A stretch of DNA of 6,030 bases from Syntrophomonadaceae bacterium (GTDB lineage: Bacteria; Bacillota; Dethiobacteria; DTU022): positions 1 through 6,030 of the forward strand of contig SKPU01000224.1 in the NCBI GenBank assembly GCA_007119335.1, written 5' to 3'. The position numbers and the translations under genes are program-made. The notes below the pieces were generated by a model. The model was not told the DNA's origin. It made no database searches and worked only from the letters and a program-made list of their open reading frames with translations. Of this stretch, positions 1-6,030 are shown piece after piece (the first letter of the stretch is position 1; each line of letters begins with the position of its first letter).

Positions 1-52
1 CACTCCTTTCAGGCACCGGGCCGGTGTGAGGAAGGAGTGTTTTGTTTATTTT
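1..52 (+). terminator. Intrinsic terminator or attenuator hairpin upstream of rarA
   Basis: Bases 1-10 (CACTCCTTTC) pair with 30-39 (GGAAGGAGTG), nine Watson-Crick pairs and one T-G wobble. Inside this, CACC (14-17) pairs with GGTG (23-26), giving a long GC-rich stem. A T-rich run (TGTTTTGTTTATTTT) follows at 38-52. This is the classic layout of a Rho-independent terminator reading to the right. It most likely ends a gene left of the window; because rarA starts only 24 bases later, it could instead be an attenuator in the rarA leader. The stem may extend beyond the left edge. Confidence 0.75.
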
Positions 53-54
53 AT

Positions 55-64
55 GAAGGTGGTG
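55..64 (+). promoter_or_regulatory. Ribosome binding site that selects the TTG start of rarA
   Basis: GAAGGTGGTG resembles the anti-16S complement AAGGAGGTG with one central mismatch. It ends 11 bases before the TTG at 76 but 26 bases before the first in-frame ATG at 91, so it favours TTG at 76 as the start. Confidence 0.6.
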
Positions 65-75
65 TAACTTTTTAG

Positions 76-1404
76 TTGGATATAATCAGTATGGGCCTGG
101 AAAACAAAATTAAAAAGGAAGGCCCCCTGGCGCAGCGGATGCGCCCCGATAGTATTGAACAATTTACCGGTCAGGATCAGATCCTGGGCGAGGGAAAACC
201 GCTTCGTCAAATAATCGCCACTGATAAACTGGTCTCAATGATATTTTACGGTCCGCCGGGTACCGGTAAAACAAGCCTGGCCCGGATTATCGCTTCTGTC
301 AGTAAGGCCTCCTTTACCCAGCTCAATGCGGTTGCAGCCGGAGTTAAAGACGTGCGCCAGGTCATTGAACAGGCCCGTGAAAGCTGGTCGCTCTATAATC
401 AGCGCACGATCCTTTTTATTGATGAAATTCATCGTTTCAACAAAGCCCAGCAGGATGTCCTATTATCAGCAATCGAGCAGGGCACCATTATATTTATCGG
501 AGCGACTACCGAAAATCCTTTTTTCTATCTTACCGGACCCCTGCTTTCGAGAACCAGGCTTTTTGTTTTTGAAGCGCTGCAGAAAAGTGATCTTGTTAAT
601 TTAACGCGTAAAGCTTTAAACAATTCCGAACAGGGCCTGGGTAAACTTTCCCTCGAGGTTGATCCAGAAGCCCTGGATTATTTAGCAGATCAGGCTGACG
701 GCGATGCGCGAGTGGCTTTAAATGCCCTGGAAATGGCTGTGCTCTCAACACAAGAGCAGGATGGGATAATAAAGATTACCCTGCAAACAGCTGCCGAAGC
801 AATGCAAAAAAGACTGCTCTCCTATGACCGGCTAGGCGACAATCATTACGATATGGCTTCAGCCTTGATTAAGTCGATCCGCGGTTCCGACCCCGATGCC
901 GCCCTTTACTGGATGGCCCGGATGATTAAGGGCGGTGAAGATCCACTTTTCATTGCCCGGCGCCTGATCATCAGCGCTGCTGAAGATATCGGCAATGCTG
1001 ACCCGCAGGCCCTTCCTTTAGCTGTATCAGCGGCCCAGGCAGTTCAGATCATTGGTCTGCCGGAGGGAAGGATCCCCCTTGCCCAGGCGGCGACTTACCT
1101 GGCCGGGGCGCCCAAAAGCAATGCCAGCTACCTGGCTATAAACGAGGCGATGCAGCTGGTTGAAGATGAACAAAATCAACCGGTGCCTGCACATTTGAAA
1201 GACAGCAGTTATCGTGGTTCTGAACGGCTTGGCCATGGAAAGAACTATCGCTACCCCCATGATTATCCCGGGCACTATATCGAGCAGGAATATCTGCCGC
1301 CCGGTATTAGCGGCCAACAATTTTACCGCCCCACCGATCAGGGCCGGGAGAAACAAATTCGCAATTATCTTCAGCAAATTAAGAATCTAAAAAACAAAGC
1401 ATGA
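76..1404 (+). CDS. rarA: Replication-associated recombination protein A (RarA/MgsA), AAA+ ATPase
   Basis: A cytoplasmic AAA+ ATPase related to clamp loaders and eukaryotic WRNIP1/Mgs1. The family acts at stalled replication forks with SSB and recombination proteins. The 442-residue length is normal. Visible motifs in order are the N-terminal PLAQRMRP signature (17-24), Walker A GPPGTGKT (59-66), Walker B ILFIDEIH (112-119), sensor 1 [11 protein letters not shown] (138-148), an LLSRTR arginine-finger segment (156-161) and the sensor-2 region [13 protein letters not shown]. The C-terminal half has the family tetramerisation-domain signatures [24 protein letters not shown] and [10 protein letters not shown]. 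The TTG start is chosen because of the ribosome binding site at 55-64 and because the [15 protein letters not shown] extension resembles clostridial RarA N-termini (from memory). ATG at 91 is the alternative and would remove five residues. It is followed after 16 bases by the yigZ-type gene, suggesting co-transcription. No promoter is visible between the upstream hairpin and the start. Confidence 0.96.
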   Translation: MDIISMGLENKIKKEGPLAQRMRPDSIEQFTGQDQILGEGKPLRQIIATDKLVSMIFYGPPGTGKTSLARIIASVSKASFTQLNAVAAGVKDVRQVIEQARESWSLYNQRTILFIDEIHRFNKAQQDVLLSAIEQGTIIFIGATTENPFFYLTGPLLSRTRLFVFEALQKSDLVNLTRKALNNSEQGLGKLSLEVDPEALDYLADQADGDARVALNALEMAVLSTQEQDGIIKITLQTAAEAMQKRLLSYDRLGDNHYDMASALIKSIRGSDPDAALYWMARMIKGGEDPLFIARRLIISAAEDIGNADPQALPLAVSAAQAVQIIGLPEGRIPLAQAATYLAGAPKSNASYLAINEAMQLVEDEQNQPVPAHLKDSSYRGSERLGHGKNYRYPHDYPGHYIEQEYLPPGISGQQFYRPTDQGREKQIRNYLQQIKNLKNKA

Positions 1405-1420
1405 TCAGGCGGGTGAATAA

Positions 1421-2035
1421 ATGGATTTTGACCTTGCATACCTGACACCCAAAAAGAAAGTGGAGGCCCGGTTTACGGTGCAGGGTTCAAAATTTATTGC
1501 TACCCTTGCTCCGGTGGAAAGCGAAGCAGCCGGATTGGAATTTCTTAATACCATTAGCGCTGAATTTCCCGATGCCACTCACCACACCTATGCTTACCGG
1601 ATCGGCACCGGAAGCGCTTTAATTGAACGATCATCTGATGACGGAGAACCGGCCGGGACTGCCGGAGCGCCGATGCTGCAGGTCCTCCAAGGCCGCAAAG
1701 TATCCGATGTATTAGTAGTGGGGACCCGCTATTTTGGGGGAGCCAAGCTGGGCATCGGGGGGCTGACCAGGGCTTACCGCGCATGTGCCCGTCTCAGCCT
1801 GGAAAAAGTGGTTCTAAAAAGCAAGGAACCGCTTGATTCATTTCAACTTCGGCTTGGCTACGAAGACTTAGGGGCTGTAACGAGGCTTCTCGAGAGCCTG
1901 GAGGGTGAAACCCTCAAAGCTGCTTACAGCGAAAAGGTGATTTTAGAAGTTTCTATACCAGCCAGATCATCAGAAAGCCTGGCCCGGGGATTTGAATCAG
2001 CCTGCCGGGGCCGGGGCAGCTTCAAAAAGCTTTGA
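1421..2035 (+). CDS. yigZ: YigZ / IMPACT family protein (UPF0029 + DUF1949)
   Basis: A 204-residue soluble protein of the YigZ (E. coli) / YvyE (B. subtilis) family, the same length as E. coli YigZ as I recall it. The N-terminal UPF0029 (IMPACT) domain shows HHTYAYRIG (54-62), the hallmark SDDGEPAGTAGAPML (72-86) and VVGTRYFGGAKLGIGGL (99-115). The C-terminal roughly 65 residues fit the small DUF1949 domain. The eukaryotic relative IMPACT regulates the kinase Gcn2; the bacterial role is not settled, with a ribosome- or nucleic-acid-related role only proposed. The ATG at 1421 is preceded by a modest site, AGGCGGGTGA (1407-1416). It lies 16 bases after rarA with no promoter between them, so it is probably the second gene of that transcript. 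A strong promoter for alaS follows directly. The family call is firm; the function is not. Confidence 0.94.
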   Translation: MDFDLAYLTPKKKVEARFTVQGSKFIATLAPVESEAAGLEFLNTISAEFPDATHHTYAYRIGTGSALIERSSDDGEPAGTAGAPMLQVLQGRKVSDVLVVGTRYFGGAKLGIGGLTRAYRACARLSLEKVVLKSKEPLDSFQLRLGYEDLGAVTRLLESLEGETLKAAYSEKVILEVSIPARSSESLARGFESACRGRGSFKKL

Positions 2036-2063
2036 TTCTCCTTCTCTAAAGTGCTCGATTTTG

Positions 2064-2093
2064 TTGACATCCCTTCTTTAAAACAGATATAAT
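2064..2093 (+). promoter_or_regulatory. Sigma-A promoter for the alaS unit
   Basis: A perfect -35 hexamer TTGACA (2064-2069) and a perfect -10 hexamer TATAAT (2088-2093) are separated by 18 bp. Transcription would begin near 2100-2101, giving a leader of only about 21 bases before the alaS ATG at 2122. The leader contains the ribosome binding site AAGGGAGGT (2107-2115) and essentially nothing else, so it has no space for a T-box or other riboswitch. The gap 2036-2121 shows no convincing terminator after yigZ, so some read-through from rarA-yigZ is possible. Confidence 0.88.
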
Positions 2094-2121
2094 TGCCATA
2101 GTCTGCAAGGGAGGTTTAAGA

Positions 2122-4755
2122 ATGAAAACCAGCACAATACGTGAAATATTTTTAGATTATTTTAGTTCTAAAGAACATTTAATCATGCCCAGCTTTTCAC
2201 TAATTCCCCAGAGCGATCCGACACTGCTATTAATTGGTGCTGGAATGGCTCCTCTAAAACCTTATTTTACAGGTGAAAAAAAGCCTCCACATAGCAGGAT
2301 AGCAACCTGTCAGAAGTGCATCCGCACCCCTGATATAGAACGCGTCGGTCATACCGGGCGGCATGCCACTTTTTTTGAAATGCTCGGAAATTTTTCATTT
2401 GGAGATTATTTTAAAGAAGAAGCAATTGAATGGGCCTGGGACCTGGTCCTGAACGGTTACCGCCTGCCTGAGGATCGTTTGTGGGTAAGCGTCTACTATG
2501 AAGACGATGAAGCTTTTAAAATATGGAATGAAAAAATCGAAGTTCCTGCCGACCGCATTACGAGGATGGGCAAAGAGGATAATTTTTGGGAAATCGGCCT
2601 TGGACCATGCGGTCCCTGTTCTGAAATCTATTACGATATGGGCGAAGAGGCCGGCTGCGGCAGTCCGGATTGTGCAGTCGGCTGTGACTGTGATCGCTAC
2701 CTTGAAATTTGGAATCTTGTTTTTACCCAGTTTAGCCGGGAAGCTTCCGGTGAACTGGTCGAACTGACCCAGAAAAATATTGACACCGGGGCCGGCCTGG
2801 AACGCCTGGCCATGGCTTTGCAGGATGTCCACTCTATGTATGAAATCGACATAGTTAAGCCCGTCTATCAATACTTTGCAAAATTGGCTGACCCGGAACG
2901 CAAAGATGTGGAAGTACCTTTGCGGGTGGTAACCGAACACTGCAGAGGGACAACATTCATGATTGCCGACGGGGTAATTCCCTCTAACGAGGGACGGGGT
3001 TATGTCTTAAGACGTCTGCTGCGCCGCGCTGTGCGGTTCGGTAAATTAATAGGCATTGAAGGCAACTTTCTTACTGATGCCGTCTCGCTGGTTGTTGAAA
3101 CCATGAGTTCGGCCTATCCTGAATTAAAAGAGCGCGAAGAATATATCCGCCAGGTGGTTAATCTAGAGGAAAAGCGTTTTCAGGAGACATTATCCCAGGG
3201 CATGGATATCTTAGACGGTTACGTGGAAAAAATCCGCGAAAAGGGCGATAAAGTATTGCCCGGAGAGCTTGCCTTTAAACTCTATGACACTTATGGTTTT
3301 CCGCTTGACTTAACGGCTGAAATTTTAGATGAACGGGGTTTTGGAATTGATCGCGCAGGATTTGATAAACACTTAAAAGAACAGCAAATCCGCGCTCGCA
3401 AAGCTGCCCGTTCCAGCTCTGGGACAGAGGACACAGCAAGATACAAGGCAGCCGAAGACCTTACCACGGTCTTTACCGGCTATGAAACCCTGGAGCAAGA
3501 AGCAAAACTTATACTTGCCCTTGTCGATGGCGAAACCCACGCAGAGCTTAAAGAAGGTGAAAAAGTGGAGGTTTTACTTGATCAGACTCCCTTTTATGCT
3601 GAAGCCGGTGGACAGATCGGCGATACCGGCTTCATTGAAACTTCCGGAGGCCGGATCAAGATTGATAATACAATTTTCTCGCCCTGGGGCCAGATCATAC
3701 ACCAGGGCACTTTGCAGGAAGGCCGGGTTTCTGCCGAAGAAACTGTTAAAGCGAAGGTGGACAGCGATCGGAGACGGGGGATCTGCCGCAGCCATACATC
3801 GACTCATCTCCTGCACCGCGCTCTGCGCCACGCTTTAGGCGATCATGTCAATCAAGCCGGTTCACTGGTAGCACCTGACCGTCTGCGCTTTGATTTTAAT
3901 CATTTTGCAAGCACCGGTTCCAAAGAACTGCGGGTTATCGAGAAAGAGGTTAATAAGATGGTCCTGGCCAATGTTCCTGTCCAGGCTAAGATGACTACGC
4001 TTGAAGAAGCTGAGCAGCTGGGCGCAACTGCACTATTTACTGACAAATACGAAGAAAACGCGGTGCGTATGGTTTCAGCCGGTGATTATACCAGGGAATT
4101 ATGTGGAGGAACTCACGTATCGGCCAGCGGTGAAATCGGTCTTTTTAAAATTATCTCCGAAGAGGGTATCGGTTCAGGATTACGCCGGATCGAAGCCCTG
4201 GTGGGGATGAGTGCTTACCGTCAAACCGTAAAACATGATGATCTGCTCCAAAAAATTGCCGGATCGCTTAATACATCCCAGGGCATGCTTGATCAGAAGT
4301 TTGACGAGCACCTGGCCGAGTACAAGGCTCTGCAGAAATCATACGAAGAAACCAAACAGAACCTGGCTGCAGCTGAAGTGAAAGCGCTGCTGCCTGCCGT
4401 TAAAAATGTGGATAATGTAAACATCCTCAGCGCTAAAGTTTCTGCTGACAGTGTCGAATCATTACGGATGGTCATGGATGAAGTAAAGAACAATCTTCCG
4501 TCTGTAGCCGTTGTGCTCGGTGCTGTTAATGGCGGTAAAGTGATCCTGGTTGCTTCCGTAACCAGGGATCTGGTCGAAAGAGGCCTTCAGGCCAACCAGA
4601 TCTTAAAAGAAGTAGCCCGCCAAGTTGGCGGCGGCGGAGGAGGCAAGCCGGAACTGGCTCAGGCCGGCGGTAAAGATACAGCGGCCCTGCCTTCTGCGCT
4701 TGAGTCAGTTGAGGGCTTGATTCGCGAGCAATTGAAAGCTGCCGGACGGGTATAA
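2122..4755 (+). CDS. alaS: Alanine--tRNA ligase (AlaRS)
   Basis: The cytoplasmic class II synthetase that charges tRNA-Ala and clears mischarged Ser/Gly-tRNA-Ala. At 877 residues it is full length. The aminoacylation domain has motif 1 ([13 protein letters not shown], 39-51), motif 2 ([18 protein letters not shown], 80-97), GPCGPCSE (161-168) and motif 3 ([13 protein letters not shown], 291-303). The editing domain keeps the complete metal-site residues: HTSTH (H558, H562) and CGGTH (C661, H665), matching E. coli H564/H568/C666/H670. A charged, probably coiled-coil stretch (about 720-755) leads to the C-Ala domain, whose glycine loop is at 836-841 followed by KPELAQAGG. The ATG has a strong ribosome binding site, AAGGGAGGT, six bases upstream. 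An insert after the second motif carries four cysteines (C179, C184, C188, C190). This is the first gene of the promoter-led unit and is followed by ireB after 31 bases. Confidence 0.99.
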   Translation: MKTSTIREIFLDYFSSKEHLIMPSFSLIPQSDPTLLLIGAGMAPLKPYFTGEKKPPHSRIATCQKCIRTPDIERVGHTGRHATFFEMLGNFSFGDYFKEEAIEWAWDLVLNGYRLPEDRLWVSVYYEDDEAFKIWNEKIEVPADRITRMGKEDNFWEIGLGPCGPCSEIYYDMGEEAGCGSPDCAVGCDCDRYLEIWNLVFTQFSREASGELVELTQKNIDTGAGLERLAMALQDVHSMYEIDIVKPVYQYFAKLADPERKDVEVPLRVVTEHCRGTTFMIADGVIPSNEGRGYVLRRLLRRAVRFGKLIGIEGNFLTDAVSLVVETMSSAYPELKEREEYIRQVVNLEEKRFQETLSQGMDILDGYVEKIREKGDKVLPGELAFKLYDTYGFPLDLTAEILDERGFGIDRAGFDKHLKEQQIRARKAARSSSGTEDTARYKAAEDLTTVFTGYETLEQEAKLILALVDGETHAELKEGEKVEVLLDQTPFYAEAGGQIGDTGFIETSGGRIKIDNTIFSPWGQIIHQGTLQEGRVSAEETVKAKVDSDRRRGICRSHTSTHLLHRALRHALGDHVNQAGSLVAPDRLRFDFNHFASTGSKELRVIEKEVNKMVLANVPVQAKMTTLEEAEQLGATALFTDKYEENAVRMVSAGDYTRELCGGTHVSASGEIGLFKIISEEGIGSGLRRIEALVGMSAYRQTVKHDDLLQKIAGSLNTSQGMLDQKFDEHLAEYKALQKSYEETKQNLAAAEVKALLPAVKNVDNVNILSAKVSADSVESLRMVMDEVKNNLPSVAVVLGAVNGGKVILVASVTRDLVERGLQANQILKEVARQVGGGGGGKPELAQAGGKDTAALPSALESVEGLIREQLKAAGRV

Positions 4756-4786
4756 TAAAAATATTTTTTACTGGGAGGAACTGACT

Positions 4787-5068
4787 TTGCAGGATAATAA
4801 TAATCACGAAGAAACAGTCCTATTTCGGGTAGACGGTGAAGAGGTTGATAATAAGGCCAGGAAAGTCCTGACCACGGTTTATCAGGCCCTGAAGGAAAAA
4901 GGTTATAATCCCCTCAACCAGCTGGTCGGCTACCTGATTTCCGGAGATCCAGCCTACATCACCAGTCATCACAATGCGCGAAGCCTGATCAGGCAGGTTG
5001 AACGTGATGAATTGCTGGAAGAAATGGTTGGCACCTACCTGGATCTGGCTGAAAAGGACAAGCTTTAA
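4787..5068 (+). CDS. ireB: IreB family regulatory phosphoprotein (UPF0297/DUF965)
   Basis: A 93-residue soluble protein matching the IreB/YrzL family. In Enterococcus faecalis IreB is phosphorylated on N-terminal threonines by the PASTA Ser/Thr kinase IreK and negatively affects cephalosporin resistance. Conserved segments seen here are [20 protein letters not shown] (31-50), [18 protein letters not shown] (52-69) and ERDELLEEM (72-80). The N-terminal tail has one threonine, T10, in EETVLF, which by my alignment corresponds to the DETVRF site (T7) of the enterococcal protein; the second enterococcal site (T4) has no equivalent here. The start is TTG at 4787, supported by GGGAGGA at 4773-4779, seven bases upstream; there is no ATG or other start that keeps the tail. 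It sits between alaS and ruvX, the standard Firmicutes order. Whether this organism phosphorylates it is inferred only. Confidence 0.95.
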   Translation: MQDNNNHEETVLFRVDGEEVDNKARKVLTTVYQALKEKGYNPLNQLVGYLISGDPAYITSHHNARSLIRQVERDELLEEMVGTYLDLAEKDKL

Positions 5069-5097
5069 AAATAAGCTCAAAAAAGGAACAGTAGATT

Positions 5098-5505
5098 GTG
5101 CGTATACTCGGTTTAGATCCCGGTGAAAAAAGGATTGGTGTTGCTGTAACTGATCCTCTGGGCATCACAGCACAGGGGATCGACGTTATAAATTATACTG
5201 ATTTAAAAGAAGCGGTCGGGAAAATCTCAGAAATTTGCACCCGCTATGAGGTGGGAAAAATTGTTGTCGGCAATCCGTTGAATATGAACGGTTCAAAAGG
5301 TTTTCAGTCCGAAAATGCTATTCAGTTTGCTGATCAACTAAAGGAAGAATTAGGGCTGCCGGTGGTTATGGTTGATGAACGGCTTACTTCAATCAGTGCG
5401 GACAAAGCTTTAGTTTCCGGTGGGGTTAGCCGCAAAAACCGCCGGGAAGTTAAAGATAAATTAGCAGCAGCTCTTATTCTAGAACAATACTTGGCTTCAC
5501 AGTAA
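5098..5505 (+). CDS. ruvX: RuvX/YqgF family RNase H-fold nuclease, putative pre-16S rRNA processing
   Basis: A 135-residue protein of usual length for YqgF/RuvX. The family has an RNase H/RuvC-like fold; E. coli YqgF is implicated in maturing the 5' end of 16S rRNA, and a Holliday junction resolvase role was proposed from fold similarity. Motifs are ILGLDPGEKRIGVAVTD (3-19, with D7), VVGNPLNMNGSKG (56-68), VDERLTS (92-98, with D93 and E94) and KDKLAAALILEQYL (119-132, with D120). These acidic residues are the candidate metal ligands and all are present. The GTG start at 5098 gives the standard MRILGLDPG N-terminus and has an AAAAAAGGAA site at 5079-5088. It is 29 bases after ireB with no terminator, so it is likely in the same transcript. 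Confidence 0.96.
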   Translation: MRILGLDPGEKRIGVAVTDPLGITAQGIDVINYTDLKEAVGKISEICTRYEVGKIVVGNPLNMNGSKGFQSENAIQFADQLKEELGLPVVMVDERLTSISADKALVSGGVSRKNRREVKDKLAAALILEQYLASQ

Positions 5506-5532
5506 GAGAAGATCTGGTAGCAAGCGGATTGA

Positions 5533-5550
5533 AAAATACGTGCGTATTTT
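5533..5550. repeat. Perfect 8-bp inverted repeat between ruvX and the DUF1292 gene
   Basis: AAAATACG (5533-5540) and CGTATTTT (5543-5550) are perfect reverse complements separated by TG. As RNA it would form a stem of about 7 bp with a GTGC loop, with the downstream arm ending in four U. There is no further T-run, so it would be at best a weak terminator. It could also be an operator-like site, an RNA processing or stability hairpin, or chance. It lies in the largest gap (5506-5573) within the alaS unit. Confidence 0.5.
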
Positions 5551-5560
5551 AAGTAGAAGT

Positions 5561-5566
5561 GAGGTG
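5561..5566 (+). promoter_or_regulatory. Ribosome binding site that selects the ATG start of the DUF1292 gene
   Basis: GAGGTG lies seven bases before the ATG at 5574. A GTG at 5559 is in frame and would give a longer reading, but it overlaps this site and has no ribosome binding site of its own, so ATG at 5574 is the better start. Confidence 0.8.
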
Positions 5567-5573
5567 CTCAAAC

Positions 5574-5891
5574 ATGAGCGACAATGGTGAAAAAAAAGAA
5601 AATATACTGATCCTGGTTGATGAAGAAGGCAACGAACATGATTTTGCATTAGTTGATCGCTTCGAGGTTGATATGAATGACTATGCTATCCTGGTTCCGG
5701 TTCTCTATGTTGATGAAAACAATGAAGAAATGGATGTCGGTGAGGATGCCTATATTTTCCGGATTGAGAAGAGCGGTGAGGAAGAATCGTTAGTTGAGGT
5801 TGAGGATGAAGAAGAGTGGAGCAGGGTTGCTGTCCTATGGGAAGAACGGGCTCGCAGCCTCGATATTATTGATGACGATCAACCTAACTAA
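5574..5891 (+). CDS. DUF1292 (UPF0473, YrzB-like) acidic protein of unknown function
   Basis: A 105-residue soluble protein from ATG 5574. The N-terminal part, ILILVDEEGNEHDFALVDRF, followed by a segment reading YAILVPVLYVDENNE, fits the DUF1292 pattern seen in B. subtilis YrzB, and the position between ruvX and mltG is the conserved one for that family. It is very acidic: about one third of residues are Asp or Glu (35 of 105 by my count) against eight Lys/Arg, with acidic runs in the middle and at the C-terminus (IIDDDQPN). There is no signal peptide, membrane segment or cysteine. The C-terminal half (EEEWSRVAVLWEERA) looks like a short helix, as in family members. No biochemical function is established for the family, so I assign none. 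It is separated from ruvX by 68 bases containing an inverted repeat. Confidence 0.9.
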   Translation: MSDNGEKKENILILVDEEGNEHDFALVDRFEVDMNDYAILVPVLYVDENNEEMDVGEDAYIFRIEKSGEEESLVEVEDEEEWSRVAVLWEERARSLDIIDDDQPN

Positions 5892-5933
5892 TCAATTTAA
5901 ACCCTCAGCCCATGGAAAGGTGTTGTTTAGATA

Positions 5934-6030
5934 ATGTTTAGACGCATTATCGCTGTTCTGGCCGCTTTGCTTTTACTGTCAATTGTTGCAGTTCTAGGGG
6001 CGGCCTATTTTTATAACAACCTGCTCGAAC
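5934..6030 (+). CDS. mltG: N-terminus of a membrane-anchored protein, probably endolytic transglycosylase MltG (cut by right edge)
   Basis: Only 32 codons are in the window. They read MFRRIIAVL and continue into a hydrophobic stretch (about residues 5-27) ending AAYFYNNLLE. Two arginines before the membrane segment predict an N-in/C-out anchor. This matches the N-terminal anchor of MltG/YceG-like enzymes, which cleave nascent peptidoglycan strands, and mltG (yrrL in B. subtilis) normally follows yrzB. The catalytic YceG domain is beyond the edge, so the identification rests on position and N-terminal style. The ATG at 5934 has an AAAGGTG site at 5916-5922, 11 bases upstream; an earlier TTG at 5923 runs into a stop at 5932. 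The 42-base gap after the DUF1292 gene has no terminator or promoter that I can see. Confidence 0.7.
   Translation, partial: MFRRIIAVLAALLLLSIVAVLGAAYFYNNLLE

Noticed and set aside
81..86. Perfect TATAAT just inside the rarA reading frame
   Set aside because: The base pairs 17 upstream (58-63, GGTGGT) bear no resemblance to a -35 box, there is no extended -10 TG, and transcription would start around base 93, past both candidate start codons.
1027..1377. Minus-strand open frame opposite rarA with a hydrophobic, membrane-like translation
   Set aside because: It lies wholly opposite conserved rarA codons, has no ribosome binding site or promoter that I can see, and its hydrophobicity is what antisense of such coding sequence commonly gives.
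1883..1915. Two adjacent short hairpins in yigZ (AGGCT/AGCCT and GAGGGT-GAA-ACCCTC)
   Set aside because: They lie inside coding sequence for a repetitive LLESLEGETL stretch, are short, and have no T-run; the protein sequence explains them.
2018..2031. AGCTT-CAAAA-AGCT hairpin at the end of yigZ as a terminator
   Set aside because: Only five AT-rich pairs and no following T-run; too weak to call termination.
2395..2940. 181-codon minus-strand open frame opposite alaS
   Set aside because: A shadow of the strongly conserved AlaRS aminoacylation domain; no recognisable protein family and no expression signals.
4751..4756. TATAAT overlapping the alaS stop codon as an internal promoter for ireB
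   Set aside because: The nearest -35-like TTGAAA (4732-4737) is only 13 bp away and the correctly spaced hexamer (GCAATT) is poor; the AT-rich palindrome just downstream (AAAAATATTTTT) has no GC stem and is not a terminator.
5559..5573. GTG start five codons upstream for the DUF1292 gene
   Set aside because: It overlaps the ribosome binding site of the ATG at 5574 and has none of its own; the added residues MRCSN are just the translated binding site.

Overview
This window looks like an ordinary housekeeping stretch from a low-to-moderate GC member of the Bacillota (Firmicutes), most likely a Clostridia-type anaerobe. The evidence is the conserved gene block alaS - ireB - ruvX - yrzB-like (DUF1292) - mltG, the strong Shine-Dalgarno sites, the frequent TTG/GTG starts, and a Cys-rich insert in AlaRS that I associate with clostridial versions. 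The organism assignment is inference from gene content and protein style, not from a database match. All genes are on the + strand and densely packed. I found no mobile element, CRISPR array, tRNA, rRNA or defence-type system, and nothing that amounts to a previously undescribed system.

Layout. Bases 1-52 hold a long GC-rich hairpin followed by a T-rich run, which looks like the intrinsic terminator of a gene just outside the left edge or an attenuator ahead of rarA. Then come rarA (76-1404, TTG start), a replication-fork/recombination AAA+ ATPase, and a YigZ/IMPACT-family protein gene (1421-2035), 16 bases downstream and probably co-transcribed with it. The 86-base gap after it carries a near-consensus sigma-A promoter (TTGACA - 18 bp - TATAAT) with a predicted start only about 21 bases before the alaS ATG. 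The second unit is alaS (2122-4755), ireB (4787-5068, TTG start), ruvX (5098-5505, GTG start), a DUF1292 gene (5574-5891) and the first 32 codons of a membrane-anchored protein, by position and N-terminus probably the endolytic transglycosylase MltG (5934 to the right edge).

How the genes fit together. The alaS-led unit combines tRNA-Ala charging, a small regulator linked in Enterococcus to the PASTA kinase IreK (IreB), a 16S rRNA 5'-end processing nuclease candidate (RuvX/YqgF), an acidic protein of unknown role and a peptidoglycan enzyme. This is a conserved growth-related cluster in Firmicutes. The points most worth a second look are local: alaS has no T-box leader, rarA has no room for its own promoter after the hairpin, a yigZ-type gene sits where cysteine-desulfurase/thiolation genes often lie, AlaRS has a four-Cys cluster, and a perfect inverted repeat lies between ruvX and the DUF1292 gene.
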